64,000 bases of DNA. Origin: Alistipes sp. An66 (GTDB taxonomy: Bacteria > Bacteroidota > Bacteroidia > Bacteroidales > Rikenellaceae). Positions within the stretch are counted from its first letter, which is position 1; each line of letters starts with the position of its first letter. The stretch spans positions 62,001 to 126,000 of the forward strand of contig NZ_NFHT01000005.1 in assembly GCF_002161445.1 (NCBI RefSeq). Direction: 5' to 3'. Positions 23,670-36,196 of the stretch are shown piece by piece. Under the pieces are notes generated by a model, which was not told the origin of the DNA, searched no databases, and saw nothing but the letters and a program-made list of their open reading frames with translations. A program made the translations under genes and the position numbers.

Positions 23670-24206
23670 TCAGGCTTTTTTGAAGAAAGAAAATTGCACG
23701 CTTCCGTAACTTCTTAATTGCCAGAATCCCCTGTAATCCGAAAAATCCATCTTCTTGGAGTGTTCGAAGATCAATAACCCTCCCTGACGCAGCAGATCGC
23801 CCTCCATCACTTCCTGAATGACCCGTTCACTGCCTTCCAGATCGTATGGAGCGTCGGAGAAGATCACGTCGAACTGTTTGCTGCAACTCTTCAAATAGAG
23901 GAATACGTTCGCCTTGACCGGATAGAAGTTTTCGAATCCCAACGTTCCGGCCGTCTGCCGGATGAAGTGATAGTGCACGGGGTTGATCTCCACGGCGGTC
24001 ACGCTGCGTGCGCCGCGCGAGGCGAATTCGTAGCTGATCGATCCGGTCCCGGCGAAGAGATCCAGCACGTCGCACTCTTCGAAATCGATCAGATTGGACA
24101 ATACGTTGAACAGATTCTCCTTGGCGAAGTCCGTGGTAGGTCTTGCCCGCAGGTTGCGGGGCGGATTGATGGTCCGGCCCTTGTATTTTCCGCTGATTAT
24201 TCGCAT
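23670..24206 (-). CDS. rsmD: RsmD-family 16S rRNA (guanine-N2) methyltransferase
   Basis: A 178 aa protein matching RsmD, which methylates G966 of 16S rRNA in the assembling 30S subunit. The start MRIISGKYKGRTI and RARPTTDFAKENLFNVL are family hallmarks. The SAM-binding motif is VLDLFAGTGSISYEFASRGA, and acidic EIN follows in motif II. The catalytic motif IV, usually (D/N)PP(Y/F), reads DAPY here, with Ala replacing the first Pro. The start overlaps the end of the DUF3822 gene by 10 bases, which is conserved synteny in Bacteroidales. Whether the substitution is lineage-wide or affects activity is not known to me. Confidence 0.92.
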   Translation of the reverse strand: MRIISGKYKGRTINPPRNLRARPTTDFAKENLFNVLSNLIDFEECDVLDLFAGTGSISYEFASRGARSVTAVEINPVHYHFIRQTAGTLGFENFYPVKANVFLYLKSCSKQFDVIFSDAPYDLEGSERVIQEVMEGDLLRQGGLLIFEHSKKMDFSDYRGFWQLRSYGSVQFSFFKKA

Positions 24207-24811
24207 ATTGCCCGGGCAAAGATTTTACCGATCCGTTTCCGGAGTTTCCCGGCCTCCTCTCCGGCCGCACGGAGTTCGAACTCCGCCAGCGGGAAAGTCC
24301 CATTGAGCCGCTCCACGAAGTAGCGCAGATCGTCATCGGTTTCCGCCTCGATTGCCTCGGCGAGGAGCAGCACTCCTTCCCGATATATCTTTATATAGAG
24401 CACTTTTCCCCACCGGGCCATCCAGACGCACTTCCCGCTCTCTGCGGGGCGGTGGAGCAGGGGAGAGGTGAATCGGATATTTGCGGGGTATTTTGCTTCG
24501 ATCTGTTGCAGCACCTCACCCGCTACGGGCATGACGGCCACGGCACCTTCCCGGACTTCGGAGCATACGATCCGCTCGTCGGCCGTTGCGGGCGTTCCGT
24601 TTGCGGCGAGCAGTTCCCGGCCGGTCTGGGGGTCGAACAGGGATTCCGGGACCAGCATCGTCCGGGGACTGATCAGTTCCACCCATACGCCATCCTCGCC
24701 CCCGGCCCGCTCGGGAAGCGGGGAGGGTGAAAAAGAGTGTCCATCCAACGACAGCTGAATGGACACCTTGTTTTGGGCCTGGATCGGCTTATTCCCAGTT
24801 TCCGGCTTCAT
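24197..24811 (-). CDS. DUF3822 family protein
   Basis: A 204 aa protein placed directly upstream of rsmD, with start NKVSIQLSLDGHSFSPSPLP and a strand pattern (LLLAEAIEAETDDDLRYFVE) typical of DUF3822, which has an actin/hexokinase-like fold in Bacteroidetes. It is somewhat shorter than the ~260 aa I expect of the family. It overlaps the gene on each side (23 bases with the membrane protein upstream, 10 with rsmD), so the three are co-translated. Function unknown. Confidence 0.8.
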   Translation of the reverse strand: MKPETGNKPIQAQNKVSIQLSLDGHSFSPSPLPERAGGEDGVWVELISPRTMLVPESLFDPQTGRELLAANGTPATADERIVCSEVREGAVAVMPVAGEVLQQIEAKYPANIRFTSPLLHRPAESGKCVWMARWGKVLYIKIYREGVLLLAEAIEAETDDDLRYFVERLNGTFPLAEFELRAAGEEAGKLRKRIGKIFARAICE

Positions 24812-25424
24812 TGTTACCGCCGTCCATGGAACCGAATTTCAGACCGGCATAACGGTTGAAATTGTTCTCCTCGTCGTCGATGAGGTTGATGACCTCCTGC
24901 CGGTATGCGACCGTATCGAGGAACATCTTGTAGGGAGCGCGGCACTCCACGACGGGGATCACGACCTTGGATTCGGTGGTGAGGATACCGGCCTCCATGA
25001 TGAACTGTGCCTTGTTGTCGGTTCCGGGGATGTATCGGAATGCCTCGACCTCTTCACGCGAGAGTTTCTTGGGCGCGAAGATGGTGTCGATCACGGCGAT
25101 CTTGAACTTTTCGACGTTCTTGCGACCGGACTTTTTCAGCATGGCCATAGCGACGGAGTCATCCTCGTCGACGATCTTGCGTTCGAGTTCGAGGGTATCG
25201 TTCAGGACGAACGCCTCGAGGGTGTCGAAACTGGCGGTAAAGCGCTGATATTTGGTTTTGAAAGCCCGTTGAGCGGTGCGGATGTCTTTGAGTCGTTCAA
25301 TGACCTGTGCTTTTTTGTCTTTGGTTTCCTGTTCGAACCGAATCGGAGTAGCGATCTGGTCGTAGATGACGTAAACCAGTCCGATGATGGCAACGGCAAG
25401 GATGATTTGAAAGAGTTTTTTCAT
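24789..25424 (-). CDS. Conserved Bacteroidales membrane-anchored protein of unknown function
   Basis: The start is taken at ATG 25424 (211 aa), just before the divergent helicase gene. The frame stays open far upstream but there it is only antisense to the helicase. An N-terminal membrane helix (LFQIILAVAIIGLVYVIYDQ) precedes a helical segment VIERLKDIRTAQRAFKTKYQ and a beta-rich periplasmic part, which recalls pseudopilin-like proteins although no prepilin cleavage site is seen. The conserved tail reads AGLKFGSM...NEAGNWE. Synteny with DUF3822, rsmD and the divergent RecD-like helicase is common in Bacteroidales. Confidence 0.8.
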   Translation of the reverse strand: MKKLFQIILAVAIIGLVYVIYDQIATPIRFEQETKDKKAQVIERLKDIRTAQRAFKTKYQRFTASFDTLEAFVLNDTLELERKIVDEDDSVAMAMLKKSGRKNVEKFKIAVIDTIFAPKKLSREEVEAFRYIPGTDNKAQFIMEAGILTTESKVVIPVVECRAPYKMFLDTVAYRQEVINLIDDEENNFNRYAGLKFGSMDGGNNEAGNWE

Positions 25425-25445
25425 TTTAAAAAAGATATTTGTTAT

Positions 25446-25453
25446 TAATTTTG
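25446..25453 (+). promoter_or_regulatory. -7 promoter element of the helicase gene
   Basis: TAATTTTG, a perfect TAnnTTTG, ends 19 bases before the ATG at 25473. Confidence 0.55.
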
Positions 25454-25472
25454 CACCGTAACTCATCGACAC

Positions 25473-26888
25473 ATGTTCAGCACACATATCGCGACCCAAA
25501 TTTACGGTAAAATTTGTTTCGAAACAACCCCCGGGCAAAAAAAAATCATAGAAAAGTTGTCCGAATACCTTTCGGGGGATGATTTTTCGCGTATTTTCGT
25601 GTTGAACGGCTATGCGGGGACAGGGAAAACGACGTTGATAGCGGCGGTGGTCGGCGCGTTGAAGGAGGAGGGTATCAAGCCTGTGCTGCTGGCCCCGACG
25701 GGGCGTGCGGCGAAGGTGCTTGCACGGTATGCGGGGGAGAAGGCGCTGACGATCCACAAGCGGATCTACCGGGAGCGGACGAATGCGGATTACGAATCGA
25801 AATTCACGCTCAACCCGAATCCGGAACGGGGTGCGGTCTTCATCGTGGACGAGGCGTCGATGCTCTCGGACACGACGTCGGGCGGAGCGGTTTTCGGCAG
25901 CGGGTCCCTGCTTTCGGATCTGGTGGACTACGTGCGTTCGGGTCGGGGATGCCGGCTGATTCTGGTCGGCGACAGTGCGCAGTTGCCGCCCGTGGGGAGC
26001 GATTTCAGCCCGGCGCTGGACCCGTCGACGCTGTCGGCCTACGGTGATGTCGAGTACGCGACGCTGGACGAGGTGGTGCGCCAGGAGTCGGAATCGGGGA
26101 TCCTGTTCAATGCGACGCTCGTTCGGTGCATGCTGGAAAACGGTCTGTGCGAGATTCCGCACTTCGACCTGAACTACCCGGATATCGAGGCGCTCGAAGG
26201 CGGGGAATTTCTGGAAAAGTTGCAGGATTGCTACGACCGTTACGGACGGGACGAGACGATCGTCATCACGCGCTCGAACCGCCGAGCGAACCGTTATAAT
26301 GAAGGTATCCGCCGGAACGTGCTCTACGCCGAGGAGGAGATCGAGAGCCGGGACATGCTGATGATCGTCAAGAACAACTACTATTTTCCGGAACATACGG
26401 AGAACTGCCCGATGAACTTCATTGCGAACGGCGACATTGCGCGGCTGAAACGGATCCGTCGTTTCGAGGAGTTCTACGGTTTCCGGTTTGCGGATGCGGT
26501 GGTCGAGTTCCCGGATTACGAGGATACGGAGATCGAGTGCAAGCTGCTGCTCGATACGCTCACGTCGGAGTCTCCGTCGCTGACGCGTGAGGAGTCCACG
26601 CGACTGTTCTACGAGGTGGAGAAGGACTACACGGAGATCCGGAGCAAGTTGAAACGGTTCCGGGAAATACGTGAGAATCCGCACTTTAACGCCCTTCAAA
26701 TCAAGTTCTCCTACGCCGTGACGTGCCATAAGGCACAGGGCGGCCAGTGGCGTGCGGTCTTTGTGGACCGTTGCCTGTTCGGCGAGGAGCCGATGACGCG
26801 GGACCTGCTGCGCTGGCTCTATACGGCGCTGACGCGGGCGACGGAGCGGCTCTACCTGGTCAATTTCGACAAAACCTTTTATGAATAG
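25473..26888 (+). CDS. RecD/AAA_30-type ATP-dependent DNA helicase
   Basis: A 471 aa SF1 helicase. Walker A is GYAGTGKTT (residues ~47-55), followed by LLAPTGRAAKVLA (motif Ia), Walker B/DEAS in FIVDEASML, motif III LVGDSAQLPPVG, and C-terminal motifs V/VI (YAVTCHKAQGGQW and WLYTALTRATERLYLV) in a UvrD_C_2 fold. It lacks the N-terminal RecD2 extension. Such short RecD-like helicases are conserved in Bacteroidetes and are assumed to work in recombination or repair. The stop overlaps the following UDG-family gene by 8 bases, so the two are coupled. Confidence 0.92.
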   Translation: MFSTHIATQIYGKICFETTPGQKKIIEKLSEYLSGDDFSRIFVLNGYAGTGKTTLIAAVVGALKEEGIKPVLLAPTGRAAKVLARYAGEKALTIHKRIYRERTNADYESKFTLNPNPERGAVFIVDEASMLSDTTSGGAVFGSGSLLSDLVDYVRSGRGCRLILVGDSAQLPPVGSDFSPALDPSTLSAYGDVEYATLDEVVRQESESGILFNATLVRCMLENGLCEIPHFDLNYPDIEALEGGEFLEKLQDCYDRYGRDETIVITRSNRRANRYNEGIRRNVLYAEEEIESRDMLMIVKNNYYFPEHTENCPMNFIANGDIARLKRIRRFEEFYGFRFADAVVEFPDYEDTEIECKLLLDTLTSESPSLTREESTRLFYEVEKDYTEIRSKLKRFREIRENPHFNALQIKFSYAVTCHKAQGGQWRAVFVDRCLFGEEPMTRDLLRWLYTALTRATERLYLVNFDKTFYE

Positions 26889-27456
26889 CGAACAACATCC
26901 CTTGCGGCCCTTTCTGCCGCCCACGGCGCGCCTTCTGATGCTGGGGAGTTTTCCTCCGCAGCGGAAACGGTGGTCGATGGAGTTTTTCTACCCGAATCTC
27001 CAAAACGACATGTGGCGGATCGTGGGCTGCCTGGCGACGGGCGACCCGCGGCACTTTCTGACTGCGGACGGACGGCGTTTCGACCAGGTGCGGATCGAGG
27101 CCTATTGCCGGACGCAAGGGATCGCACTCTACGACACATCGGAAGAGATCATCCGACTGAACGATAATGCATCTGACGCGTCACTTCAAGTAGTCCGCGA
27201 GGTGGATCTCGGGACGCTCCTGGCCCAAATTCCGGATTGCCGGACGATCGCCGCCACGGGCGGGAAGGCGGCCGAAACACTGTGCCGGATTCTGGGATGC
27301 GAACCTCCGGCGGTCGGGGCGTGGTGCGAGACCGGGTTCGGGGGCCGGATGTTGAAGATCTGGCGCATGCCCTCGACGTCGCGGGCCTTCCCGCGCCCGG
27401 TGGAGTGGAAGGCGGCGTTCTACCGGCGTCTCTTCACCTCTGTCGGCATCTTTTGA
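26881..27456 (+). CDS. Uracil-DNA glycosylase superfamily protein
   Basis: A 191 aa protein with the UDG-fold start LLMLGSFPP, then the [20 protein letters not shown] segment typical of Bacteroidetes mismatch-type (MUG/SMUG-like) glycosylases. A second conserved patch is [13 protein letters not shown], followed by MPSTSRA with the terminal-loop Ser. It should remove uracil or related bases from DNA. It overlaps the helicase gene by 8 bases and is followed at 106 bases by mutS, forming a DNA-repair cluster. The specificity cannot be read from sequence. Confidence 0.85.
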   Translation: MNSEQHPLRPFLPPTARLLMLGSFPPQRKRWSMEFFYPNLQNDMWRIVGCLATGDPRHFLTADGRRFDQVRIEAYCRTQGIALYDTSEEIIRLNDNASDASLQVVREVDLGTLLAQIPDCRTIAATGGKAAETLCRILGCEPPAVGAWCETGFGGRMLKIWRMPSTSRAFPRPVEWKAAFYRRLFTSVGIF

Positions 27457-27505
27457 TCCCGGGATCCGCAAGGGCGTTCGGAGCGAAAAAAATTCGCCCC
27501 GGGGC

Positions 27506-27537
27506 TTTGCACGGCATCCGAAAAAGCCCTATCTTTG
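27506..27537 (+). promoter_or_regulatory. Complete -33/-7 promoter of mutS
   Basis: TTTG at 27506-27509 and TATCTTTG at 27530-27537 are 20 bases apart, matching the Bacteroidetes primary sigma factor consensus. The start point would be near 27541, about 22 bases before the TTG start codon. Confidence 0.75.
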
Positions 27538-27562
27538 TAGAAGAAACAGACACTCCTTTGCT

Positions 27563-30256
27563 TTGGCCACAGATAAGAAAACAGATAAGAATATCGACCG
27601 GAAATACGTCGAGACGCCTTTGATGAAGCAGTATTATTCGATCAAGGCGGTGCATCCCGACGCCATTCTGCTCTTCCGCGTGGGAGACTTCTACGAGACG
27701 TTCGGCGAGGACGCGATCAAGGCAAGCGGCATCCTGGGCATCACGCTCACCCGCCGGGCCAACGGCGCAGCCTCCTACGTCGAACTGGCGGGATTCCCTT
27801 ACCATGCCATCGACACCTACCTTCCGAAACTGGTCCGCGCAGGCGAGCGGGTTGCGATCTGCGAGCAGCTCGAAGACCCGAAACTGGTGAAGGGGCTCGT
27901 CAAGCGGGGCGTCATCGAACTGGTTACGCCGGGTATCGTGTTGGGAGACAACATTCTGGCCAACAAGGAGAACAACTTCATCGCCGCGATCTACTTCGGC
28001 CGCCAGACGACGGGCGTGTCGTTTCTGGATATCTCGACGGGCGAGTTCTACGTGGCCGAGGGCACGGACGCCTACGTGGACAAGCTACTGTCGAACCTTC
28101 AACCGAAAGAGGTTGTCTATCAGCGCGGTTACGAGGATCGTTTCACGGGATCCTTCGGGTCGCGGCTCTATACCTACCGACTCGACGAGTGGGTTTTCTC
28201 GGAGGAAGTCAACCGCGAGAAACTGTGCAAACAGTTCGGCACGACGTCGCTCAAAGGCTTCGGCGTCGACCACTTCACGAGCGGCATCTCGGCTGCGGGG
28301 GCGATTCTCTACTATCTGGAATTCACCGAACACCGCGATACGGGCCACATCGCGTCGATTTCGCGCATCGACCAGGAGGACTACGTGTGGGTCGACAAGT
28401 TCACGATCCGCAATCTGGAACTCTTCTCCTCGAACGGGGCGCGCGAGAAGTGCAGTTTCGCGGACGTCATCGACCGCACGCTGACGCCGATGGGCGGCCG
28501 TCTCTTGAAGCGCTGGATCGCCATGCCGATCAAGGACCCGGCCCGGATCAACGAACGTCTGGACGTGGTGGAGCGCTTCACGAAGGATGCGGATCTGTCG
28601 GAGGTGATCCGCGAGCAGGTGTCGCTGGTGGGGGATCTGGAACGGATTGCGGGACGGATCGCCGCGCAGCGCGTCACGCCGCGGGAGCTGGTCCAGTTGA
28701 AGAATTCGCTCGCGGCGATCGAGACCCTGAAAGCCGCGCTGGACTCCACGGACGACGCCCGCCTGCACACCCTGTCGGAAGGGATCGACGTGCTGGCGGA
28801 TGTCCGGGAGCGCATTGCGCGGGAGATCTACCCCGACCCGCAGAACAACCAGATCCAGAAGGGCGGCGTGATTGCCGACGGTGTGGATCCGGAACTGGAC
28901 GACCTGCGCCGCATCGCGCTGCACGGCAAGGACTACCTGGCGCGGATCCAGCAGCGGGAGAGCGAGGCGACGGGCATTCCGTCGTTGAAGATCAGCTACA
29001 ACAACGTCTTCGGCTACTATATCGAGGTGCGCAACGCACACAAGGACAAGGTCCCGGAGACCTGGATCCGGAAGCAGACGCTGACCAACGCCGAGCGTTA
29101 CATCACCGAGGAGTTGAAGGAGTACGAGGAGAAGATTCTCGGCGCGGAGGAGAAGATGCTCATCCTGGAACAGCGGATTTATGCCGACATCCTGGCCTTC
29201 ATCTGCGGGTCGCTGACGCCGATGCTGCGGGATGCCGCGGTGGTGGCGCGCATCGACTGCCTGCAATCGTTCGCGCGGCTGGCCGTCGAGCGGCGCTACG
29301 TGCGTCCGGTACTCGACGAGGGGAAGCGGATCGAGATCAAACAGGGGCGCCACCCGGTGATCGAGACGCTGATGCCCGTGGGCGAGGAGTACATCCCGAA
29401 CGACGTGATGCTGGACGACCAGAAGCAGCAGATCATGATGATCACGGGTCCGAACATGTCGGGTAAGTCGGCGCTGCTGCGCCAGACGGCCCTGATCATC
29501 CTGATGGCGCAGATGGGCTCGTTCGTTCCGGCCAAGTCGGCGCATATCGGCGTCGTGGACAAGATCTTCACGCGCGTGGGTGCCTCGGACAACATTTCGC
29601 AGGGCGAATCGACCTTCATGGTGGAGATGCTGGAATCGGCGAGCATCCTGAACAACATTTCGGACCGGAGCATCGTGCTGCTGGACGAGATCGGCCGCGG
29701 GACGAGCACCTACGACGGCATTTCGATCGCGTGGGCGATGGTCGAGTACCTGCACAACCATCCGACGGCGCGTGCCAAGACGCTCTTTGCGACGCACTAC
29801 CACGAGTTGAACGAGATGGAGCAGATGTGCCCGCGGGTGAAGAACTTCCACGTTTCGGTGAAGGAGATGGGCAACCGGATCGTCTTTCTGCGGAAGCTGG
29901 AACGGGGCGGTACGGAGCACTCGTTCGGTATCCACGTGGCGCGGATGGCGGGCATGCCGGCGTCGGTGGTTTCGCGTGCGGACGAGATTCTCCGGAACCT
30001 GGAACTGGTCTACGGCAACAACGAGATCGTTCCGAGCCGCAGTTTGAAGGATCGGGGGAAGAAGTCGGCGGCGCAGGCGGTGAAGGAGGCTGCGGAGAGC
30101 GGTCTTCCGCAGAGCATGCAGCTGTCAATGTTCCAGCTGGACGACCCGGTTCTGGTGCAGATCCGGGACCAGATCAAGGGGATCGACATCAACGCGCTGA
30201 CGCCTTTGGAGGCGCTGAACAAGCTGAACGAGATCAAGAAGATCACGGGACTCTGA
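27563..30256 (+). CDS. mutS: DNA mismatch repair protein MutS
   Basis: An 897 aa mismatch-recognition ATPase. The mismatch-binding Phe-X-Glu motif is GDFYETFG (Phe43, Glu45). The connector, lever and clamp domains fill ~130-590. The ATPase has Walker [13 protein letters not shown] (~630), [14 protein letters not shown] as Walker B, and [10 protein letters not shown]. The C-terminal tail (~800-897) suits MutL/clamp binding and tetramerisation. The start is taken at TTG 27563, because the promoter at 27530-27537 leaves little room upstream and the next ATG (27620, MKQYYSIKA) would remove residues before the conserved [10 protein letters not shown]. The ATG remains an alternative. It is followed by a strong terminator. 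Confidence 0.95.
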   Translation: MATDKKTDKNIDRKYVETPLMKQYYSIKAVHPDAILLFRVGDFYETFGEDAIKASGILGITLTRRANGAASYVELAGFPYHAIDTYLPKLVRAGERVAICEQLEDPKLVKGLVKRGVIELVTPGIVLGDNILANKENNFIAAIYFGRQTTGVSFLDISTGEFYVAEGTDAYVDKLLSNLQPKEVVYQRGYEDRFTGSFGSRLYTYRLDEWVFSEEVNREKLCKQFGTTSLKGFGVDHFTSGISAAGAILYYLEFTEHRDTGHIASISRIDQEDYVWVDKFTIRNLELFSSNGAREKCSFADVIDRTLTPMGGRLLKRWIAMPIKDPARINERLDVVERFTKDADLSEVIREQVSLVGDLERIAGRIAAQRVTPRELVQLKNSLAAIETLKAALDSTDDARLHTLSEGIDVLADVRERIAREIYPDPQNNQIQKGGVIADGVDPELDDLRRIALHGKDYLARIQQRESEATGIPSLKISYNNVFGYYIEVRNAHKDKVPETWIRKQTLTNAERYITEELKEYEEKILGAEEKMLILEQRIYADILAFICGSLTPMLRDAAVVARIDCLQSFARLAVERRYVRPVLDEGKRIEIKQGRHPVIETLMPVGEEYIPNDVMLDDQKQQIMMITGPNMSGKSALLRQTALIILMAQMGSFVPAKSAHIGVVDKIFTRVGASDNISQGESTFMVEMLESASILNNISDRSIVLLDEIGRGTSTYDGISIAWAMVEYLHNHPTARAKTLFATHYHELNEMEQMCPRVKNFHVSVKEMGNRIVFLRKLERGGTEHSFGIHVARMAGMPASVVSRADEILRNLELVYGNNEIVPSRSLKDRGKKSAAQAVKEAAESGLPQSMQLSMFQLDDPVLVQIRDQIKGIDINALTPLEALNKLNEIKKITGL

Positions 30257-30294
30257 TTCCGCCGGGGGCCGGGACGCTCCGCATGCTGAAAAAC

Positions 30295-30328
30295 AACCCC
30301 CATCCTGCATCGTCAGGATGGGGGTTTT
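30295..30328. terminator. Bidirectional terminator between mutS and udk
   Basis: AACCCCCATCCTG and CAGGATGGGGGTT pair perfectly around CATCGT. TTTT follows on the plus strand, and the A-rich left flank gives a T run on the minus strand, so it serves both converging genes. Confidence 0.85.
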
Positions 30329-30349
30329 CCTTGTTTGGGGCTGTCTCCG

Positions 30350-30973
30350 CTATTTGTTGCGCTCGATCAGCGAACGGATGCTCTGGATGAGCATCGTGAC
30401 GGCCACGGAGTTGAACCCGCCTTCGGGGATGATGACGTCGGCATACTTCTTCGAGGGTTCGACGAATTCGTCGTGCATGGGCTTCACCGTGGAGGTGTAC
30501 TGCGTGATGACGGACTGCATGGTGCGTCCGCGCTCGCAGACGTCGCGCAGGATGCGCCGTGCGAGCCGGATGTCGGCATCCGTATCGACATAGACCTTGA
30601 TGTCCATCAGGTCGCGCAGCTCCTTGTTTTCGAAGATGAGGATTCCGTCGACGATGATGACCTTCGAGGGCTTCACGCAGACGGTTTCGGGCATGCGGTC
30701 GTGCTCGACGAACGAATAGACGGGATGTTCGATCGGGACGTTGTTTTTCAACGCCTTGATGTGCTCGACGAGCATCTCGGTATCGAATGCCTGGGGATGG
30801 TCGTAATTGAGCTTCGTGCGCTCCTCGTAGGTGAGTTCGGGATGCGCCTTGTAGTAGTAGTCGTGGCAGAGCGTAGCCACGTCGTCGCCCTCGAATGCCT
30901 CTTGCAGGCGTTTCACGAGGGTTGATTTTCCCGATCCGGTACCTCCGGCGACTCCGATAACCGTAACTTTCAT
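30350..30973 (-). CDS. udk: Uridine kinase
   Basis: A 207 aa protein of the uridine/cytidine kinase family, phosphorylating uridine and cytidine in pyrimidine salvage. The P-loop is GVAGGTGSGKST (residues ~7-18). CHDYYYKAH and LNYDHPQAFD form the nucleoside pocket, IIVDGILIFE follows as Walker B-like strand, and RILRDVCERGRT is the Arg-rich lid. Length is normal. It lies downstream of gyrB on the same strand but a hairpin terminator separates them, so it probably has its own promoter, which I could not identify. Confidence 0.95.
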   Translation of the reverse strand: MKVTVIGVAGGTGSGKSTLVKRLQEAFEGDDVATLCHDYYYKAHPELTYEERTKLNYDHPQAFDTEMLVEHIKALKNNVPIEHPVYSFVEHDRMPETVCVKPSKVIIVDGILIFENKELRDLMDIKVYVDTDADIRLARRILRDVCERGRTMQSVITQYTSTVKPMHDEFVEPSKKYADVIIPEGGFNSVAVTMLIQSIRSLIERNK

Positions 30974-31008
30974 GGGGTGTCTGTGGTTTTAGGGTGGTCT
31001 GATGGTTT

Positions 31009-31043
31009 AAAAAAGGACCGCCCGCAGCGGGGGCAGTCCTTTT
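31009..31043 (-). terminator. gyrB terminator
   Basis: GGAC-GCCC and GGGC-GTCC pair with one internal mismatch, and AAAAAA to the left gives a U run on the minus-strand transcript, just past the gyrB stop codon. Confidence 0.7.
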
Positions 31044-31051
31044 CCGTAGGT

Positions 31052-33827
<2,776 letters not shown>

Positions 33828-33848
33828 GACAGTATCGGTTTTCCGAGT

Positions 33849-33856
33849 CAAAGATA
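33849..33856 (-). promoter_or_regulatory. -7 promoter element of the FtsE-like gene
   Basis: The minus strand reads TATCTTTG, 21 bases before the chosen ATG at 33827. Confidence 0.65.
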
Positions 33857-33908
33857 AGAAAAATATCCGGAACGGGATCTGCGGCGGGAAAAAACGGAAA
33901 AAATGTAT

Positions 33909-33916
33909 TATCTTTG
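33909..33916 (+). promoter_or_regulatory. -7 promoter element of tmRNA
   Basis: TATCTTTG, a perfect match, ends 35 bases before the mature tmRNA 5' end, so a short leader is removed by processing. Confidence 0.6.
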
Positions 33917-33951
33917 CGGAGTCTACGGTCGGCTTTCGGTCCGGAGAAACT

Positions 33952-34351
33952 GGGGGTGCCCGGTTTTGACAGCAGGCAGAGTTTGATTGTAAGCACGCCG
34001 AGCGCTGTGTGGCGGCTCGTAAATCCCGACGCTCGAACTATAAATGGCAATAACAGCTACGCACTCGCTGCCTAATTTTCCAGGAAAATTGGCTTAATCG
34101 CCGGGACCCAGGAGTTCTGGCGACGAGTATCCCGGAGGGCGGTTCCGCTCCTTAACGGCTCTCCATACGGGGTATCATTCATTTGGGGATAGTGCACCGG
34201 AAGTCCCGGCCGGTGTGCGAAAATCAAGGGACTGGGCTCCGGGTTGGGTTGCTGCCTGCCAGACCCGGGGAGGAGGACGAAACGGCAGATAAGCGTGTAG
34301 AAAGCTTTCGGGTTCCCTGTTTGGACGCGGGTTCGACTCCCGCCACCTCCA
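33952..34351 (+). ncRNA. ssrA: Transfer-messenger RNA (tmRNA)
   Basis: The 5' end GGGGGTG pairs with CACCTCC at 34344-34350 as a tRNA-like acceptor stem (one G-U pair), with discriminator A and no encoded CCA. The T arm GCGGGTTCGACTCCCGC is at the 3' end. The mRNA-like frame begins at 34046 and reads GNNSYALAA before TAA (34073-34075), so the degradation tag ends in the usual ALAA. The roughly 400-base length and the pseudoknot-like GC-rich segments between are normal. It rescues stalled ribosomes with SmpB, which is encoded elsewhere. Confidence 0.95.
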
Positions 34352-34357
34352 CGAACG

Positions 34358-34397
34358 AAACCGGCATCTTCCTGAACAGAAGGGGGATGCCGGTTTT
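34358..34397 (+). terminator. tmRNA terminator
   Basis: AAACCGGCATC and GATGCCGGTTT pair perfectly around a 17-base inner part, followed by TTTTTG. Confidence 0.8.
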
Positions 34398-34465
34398 TGC
34401 TTTACGTGCGGTCTGCCTGAATTCCGGATTTTCCCGAAACGGCGCCGCCGATCGGGAAAAAATGC

Positions 34466-34473
34466 TATCTTTG
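34466..34473 (+). promoter_or_regulatory. -7 promoter element of purT
   Basis: TATCTTTG ends 29 bases before the ATG at 34503 and excludes an earlier in-frame ATT/ATG-type start at 34476. Confidence 0.65.
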
Positions 34474-34502
34474 CGTTGCGAATCATAAAAACTACCGTAC
34501 CG

Positions 34503-35672
34503 ATGAAAAAAATATTGTTGCTGGGCTCCGGGGAGCTGGGCAAGGAGTTCATGATTGCGGCCCAGCGTCTGGGCCAGACGGTCATAGCGTGCGACAAATA
34601 CGCCGGGGCTCCGGCCATGCAGGTTGCCGACGGCTTCGAGGTCTTCGACATGCTGGACGGCGATGCGCTTGCTGCGGCCGTGGCGAAACACCGCCCGGAC
34701 GTGATCGTTCCGGAGATCGAGGCGATCCGCACCGAACGGCTCTACGACTTCGAGCGTGCGGGCATTCAGGTGGTGCCGAGCGCGCGTGCCGTGAACTACA
34801 CGATGAACCGCAAGGCAATCCGGGACCTGGCGGCCCGGGATCTGGGGTTGAAGACGGCGCGCTATTTCTACGCCACGACGCTGGACGAACTGCGTGCGGC
34901 GGCCGACCGGATCGGCTATCCGTGCGTGGTGAAGCCGCTGATGTCCTCCTCGGGCAAGGGCCAGTCGGTCGTGAAGGGCCCCGAAGAGGTGGAACACGCC
35001 TGGCACTACGGCTGCGAGGGGTCGCGGGGCGACATCCGCGAGTTGATCGTCGAGGAGTTCATCCGCTTCGACAGCGAGATCACGTTGCTGACCGTGACGC
35101 AGAAGAACGGTCCGACGCTCTTCTGCCCGCCGATCGGCCACGTGCAGAAGGGCGGGGACTACCGCGAGAGCTTCCAGTCGCCGCACATCGCGCCGGAACA
35201 TCTGGCCGAAGCGCAGCGCATGGCCGCTGCGGTGACCGAGGCGCTGACCGGGGCCGGACTCTGGGGCGTGGAGTTCTTTTTGAGCCACGAGAACGGCGTC
35301 TACTTCTCGGAGCTGTCGCCTCGCCCGCACGATACGGGCATGGTGACGCTGGCCGGGACGCAGAACCTCAATGAGTTCGAGCTGCACCTGCGGGCCGTGC
35401 TGGGGCTTCCGATCCCGGAGATCACCTTCGAGCGGATGGGAGCCAGCGCGGTGATCCTCTCGCCGGTGGCCACGCAGACGCCGCACTACGAGGGCATCGA
35501 GGCGGCCCTGGCCGACAATCCGCGCACCGATATCCGGATCTTCGGCAAACCCTCGGCGCGCATCAACCGCCGCATGGGCGTTGTCGTGGGCTACGAGCCG
35601 CACGGGAGCGATCTCGACGCGCTCCGCACGCGGGTGAAGGCTGCGGCCGAGCGGGTGAAGGTCACCGAATGA
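34503..35672 (+). CDS. purT: Phosphoribosylglycinamide formyltransferase 2 (formate-dependent)
   Basis: A 389 aa ATP-grasp enzyme that makes FGAR from GAR, formate and ATP in purine synthesis. The N-terminal pre-ATP-grasp part begins [23 protein letters not shown] contacts include VPEIEAI. The ATP-grasp core has [38 protein letters not shown] and the metal-binding [20 protein letters not shown]. The C-terminal part ([14 protein letters not shown]) is typical of PurT, not PurK. It overlaps the alternative start of the cyclophilin gene in an ATGA. Confidence 0.95.
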   Translation: MKKILLLGSGELGKEFMIAAQRLGQTVIACDKYAGAPAMQVADGFEVFDMLDGDALAAAVAKHRPDVIVPEIEAIRTERLYDFERAGIQVVPSARAVNYTMNRKAIRDLAARDLGLKTARYFYATTLDELRAAADRIGYPCVVKPLMSSSGKGQSVVKGPEEVEHAWHYGCEGSRGDIRELIVEEFIRFDSEITLLTVTQKNGPTLFCPPIGHVQKGGDYRESFQSPHIAPEHLAEAQRMAAAVTEALTGAGLWGVEFFLSHENGVYFSELSPRPHDTGMVTLAGTQNLNEFELHLRAVLGLPIPEITFERMGASAVILSPVATQTPHYEGIEAALADNPRTDIRIFGKPSARINRRMGVVVGYEPHGSDLDALRTRVKAAAERVKVTE

Positions 35673-35701
35673 CGAACGAATCCTCTAAACAGATACAGCG
35701 C

Positions 35702-36142
35702 ATGAAAACCTACGCAATCATTGAGACCGAAAAGGGGACGATGAAGGCCGAACTGTACGCCGACGCGACGCCGGGTACGGTGGCCAACTTCGTGGACCTT
35801 GCCGAACACGGCTTCTACGACGGGCTGACCTTCCACCGGGTGATCCCGGATTTCGTGATCCAGGGCGGCTGCCCGCGGGGCGACGGCACGGGCGGTCCGG
35901 GCTATACGATCAAGTGCGAGACCTCGGCGCCGCGTCAGCGCCACGACCGGGGCGTGCTGTCGATGGCCCACGCCGGGAAGGACACCGGGGGTTCGCAGTT
36001 CTTCATCTGCCTGAACCGGGAGAACACGCAGCACCTCGACGGCGTGCATACCTGCTTCGGCCAGGTGGTCGAGGGGCTGGACGTGATCGACGACATCCGG
36101 CGCGGCGACCGGATCTTCACGATCCGCATCGTGCGGGAGTAA
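35702..36142 (+). CDS. Cyclophilin-type peptidyl-prolyl isomerase
   Basis: A small cytoplasmic cyclophilin (146 aa from ATG 35702, [12 protein letters not shown]; an ATGA-coupled ATG at 35669 would add 11 residues). Active-site features are [13 protein letters not shown], with the catalytic Arg in HRV, then the [12 protein letters not shown] turn and the GSQFFIC strand. There is no signal peptide. It is co-transcribed with purT and followed by a strong terminator. It speeds proline isomerisation in protein folding. Confidence 0.92.
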   Translation: MKTYAIIETEKGTMKAELYADATPGTVANFVDLAEHGFYDGLTFHRVIPDFVIQGGCPRGDGTGGPGYTIKCETSAPRQRHDRGVLSMAHAGKDTGGSQFFICLNRENTQHLDGVHTCFGQVVEGLDVIDDIRRGDRIFTIRIVRE

Positions 36143-36166
36143 CCCCGAACTCCGGACCGCATAGCG

Positions 36167-36196
36167 ACCACTCCGATTGCATCGGGGTGGTTTTTT
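36167..36196 (+). terminator. Terminator of the purT/cyclophilin operon
   Basis: ACCACTCCGA and TCGGGGTGGT pair with one G-T wobble around TTGCA, followed by TTTTTT. Confidence 0.85.

Noticed and set aside
25425..26924. Upstream extension of the membrane-anchored protein gene to 26924
   Set aside because: The extra 500 residues are antisense to the helicase; the membrane helix after ATG 25424 is the natural N-terminus.
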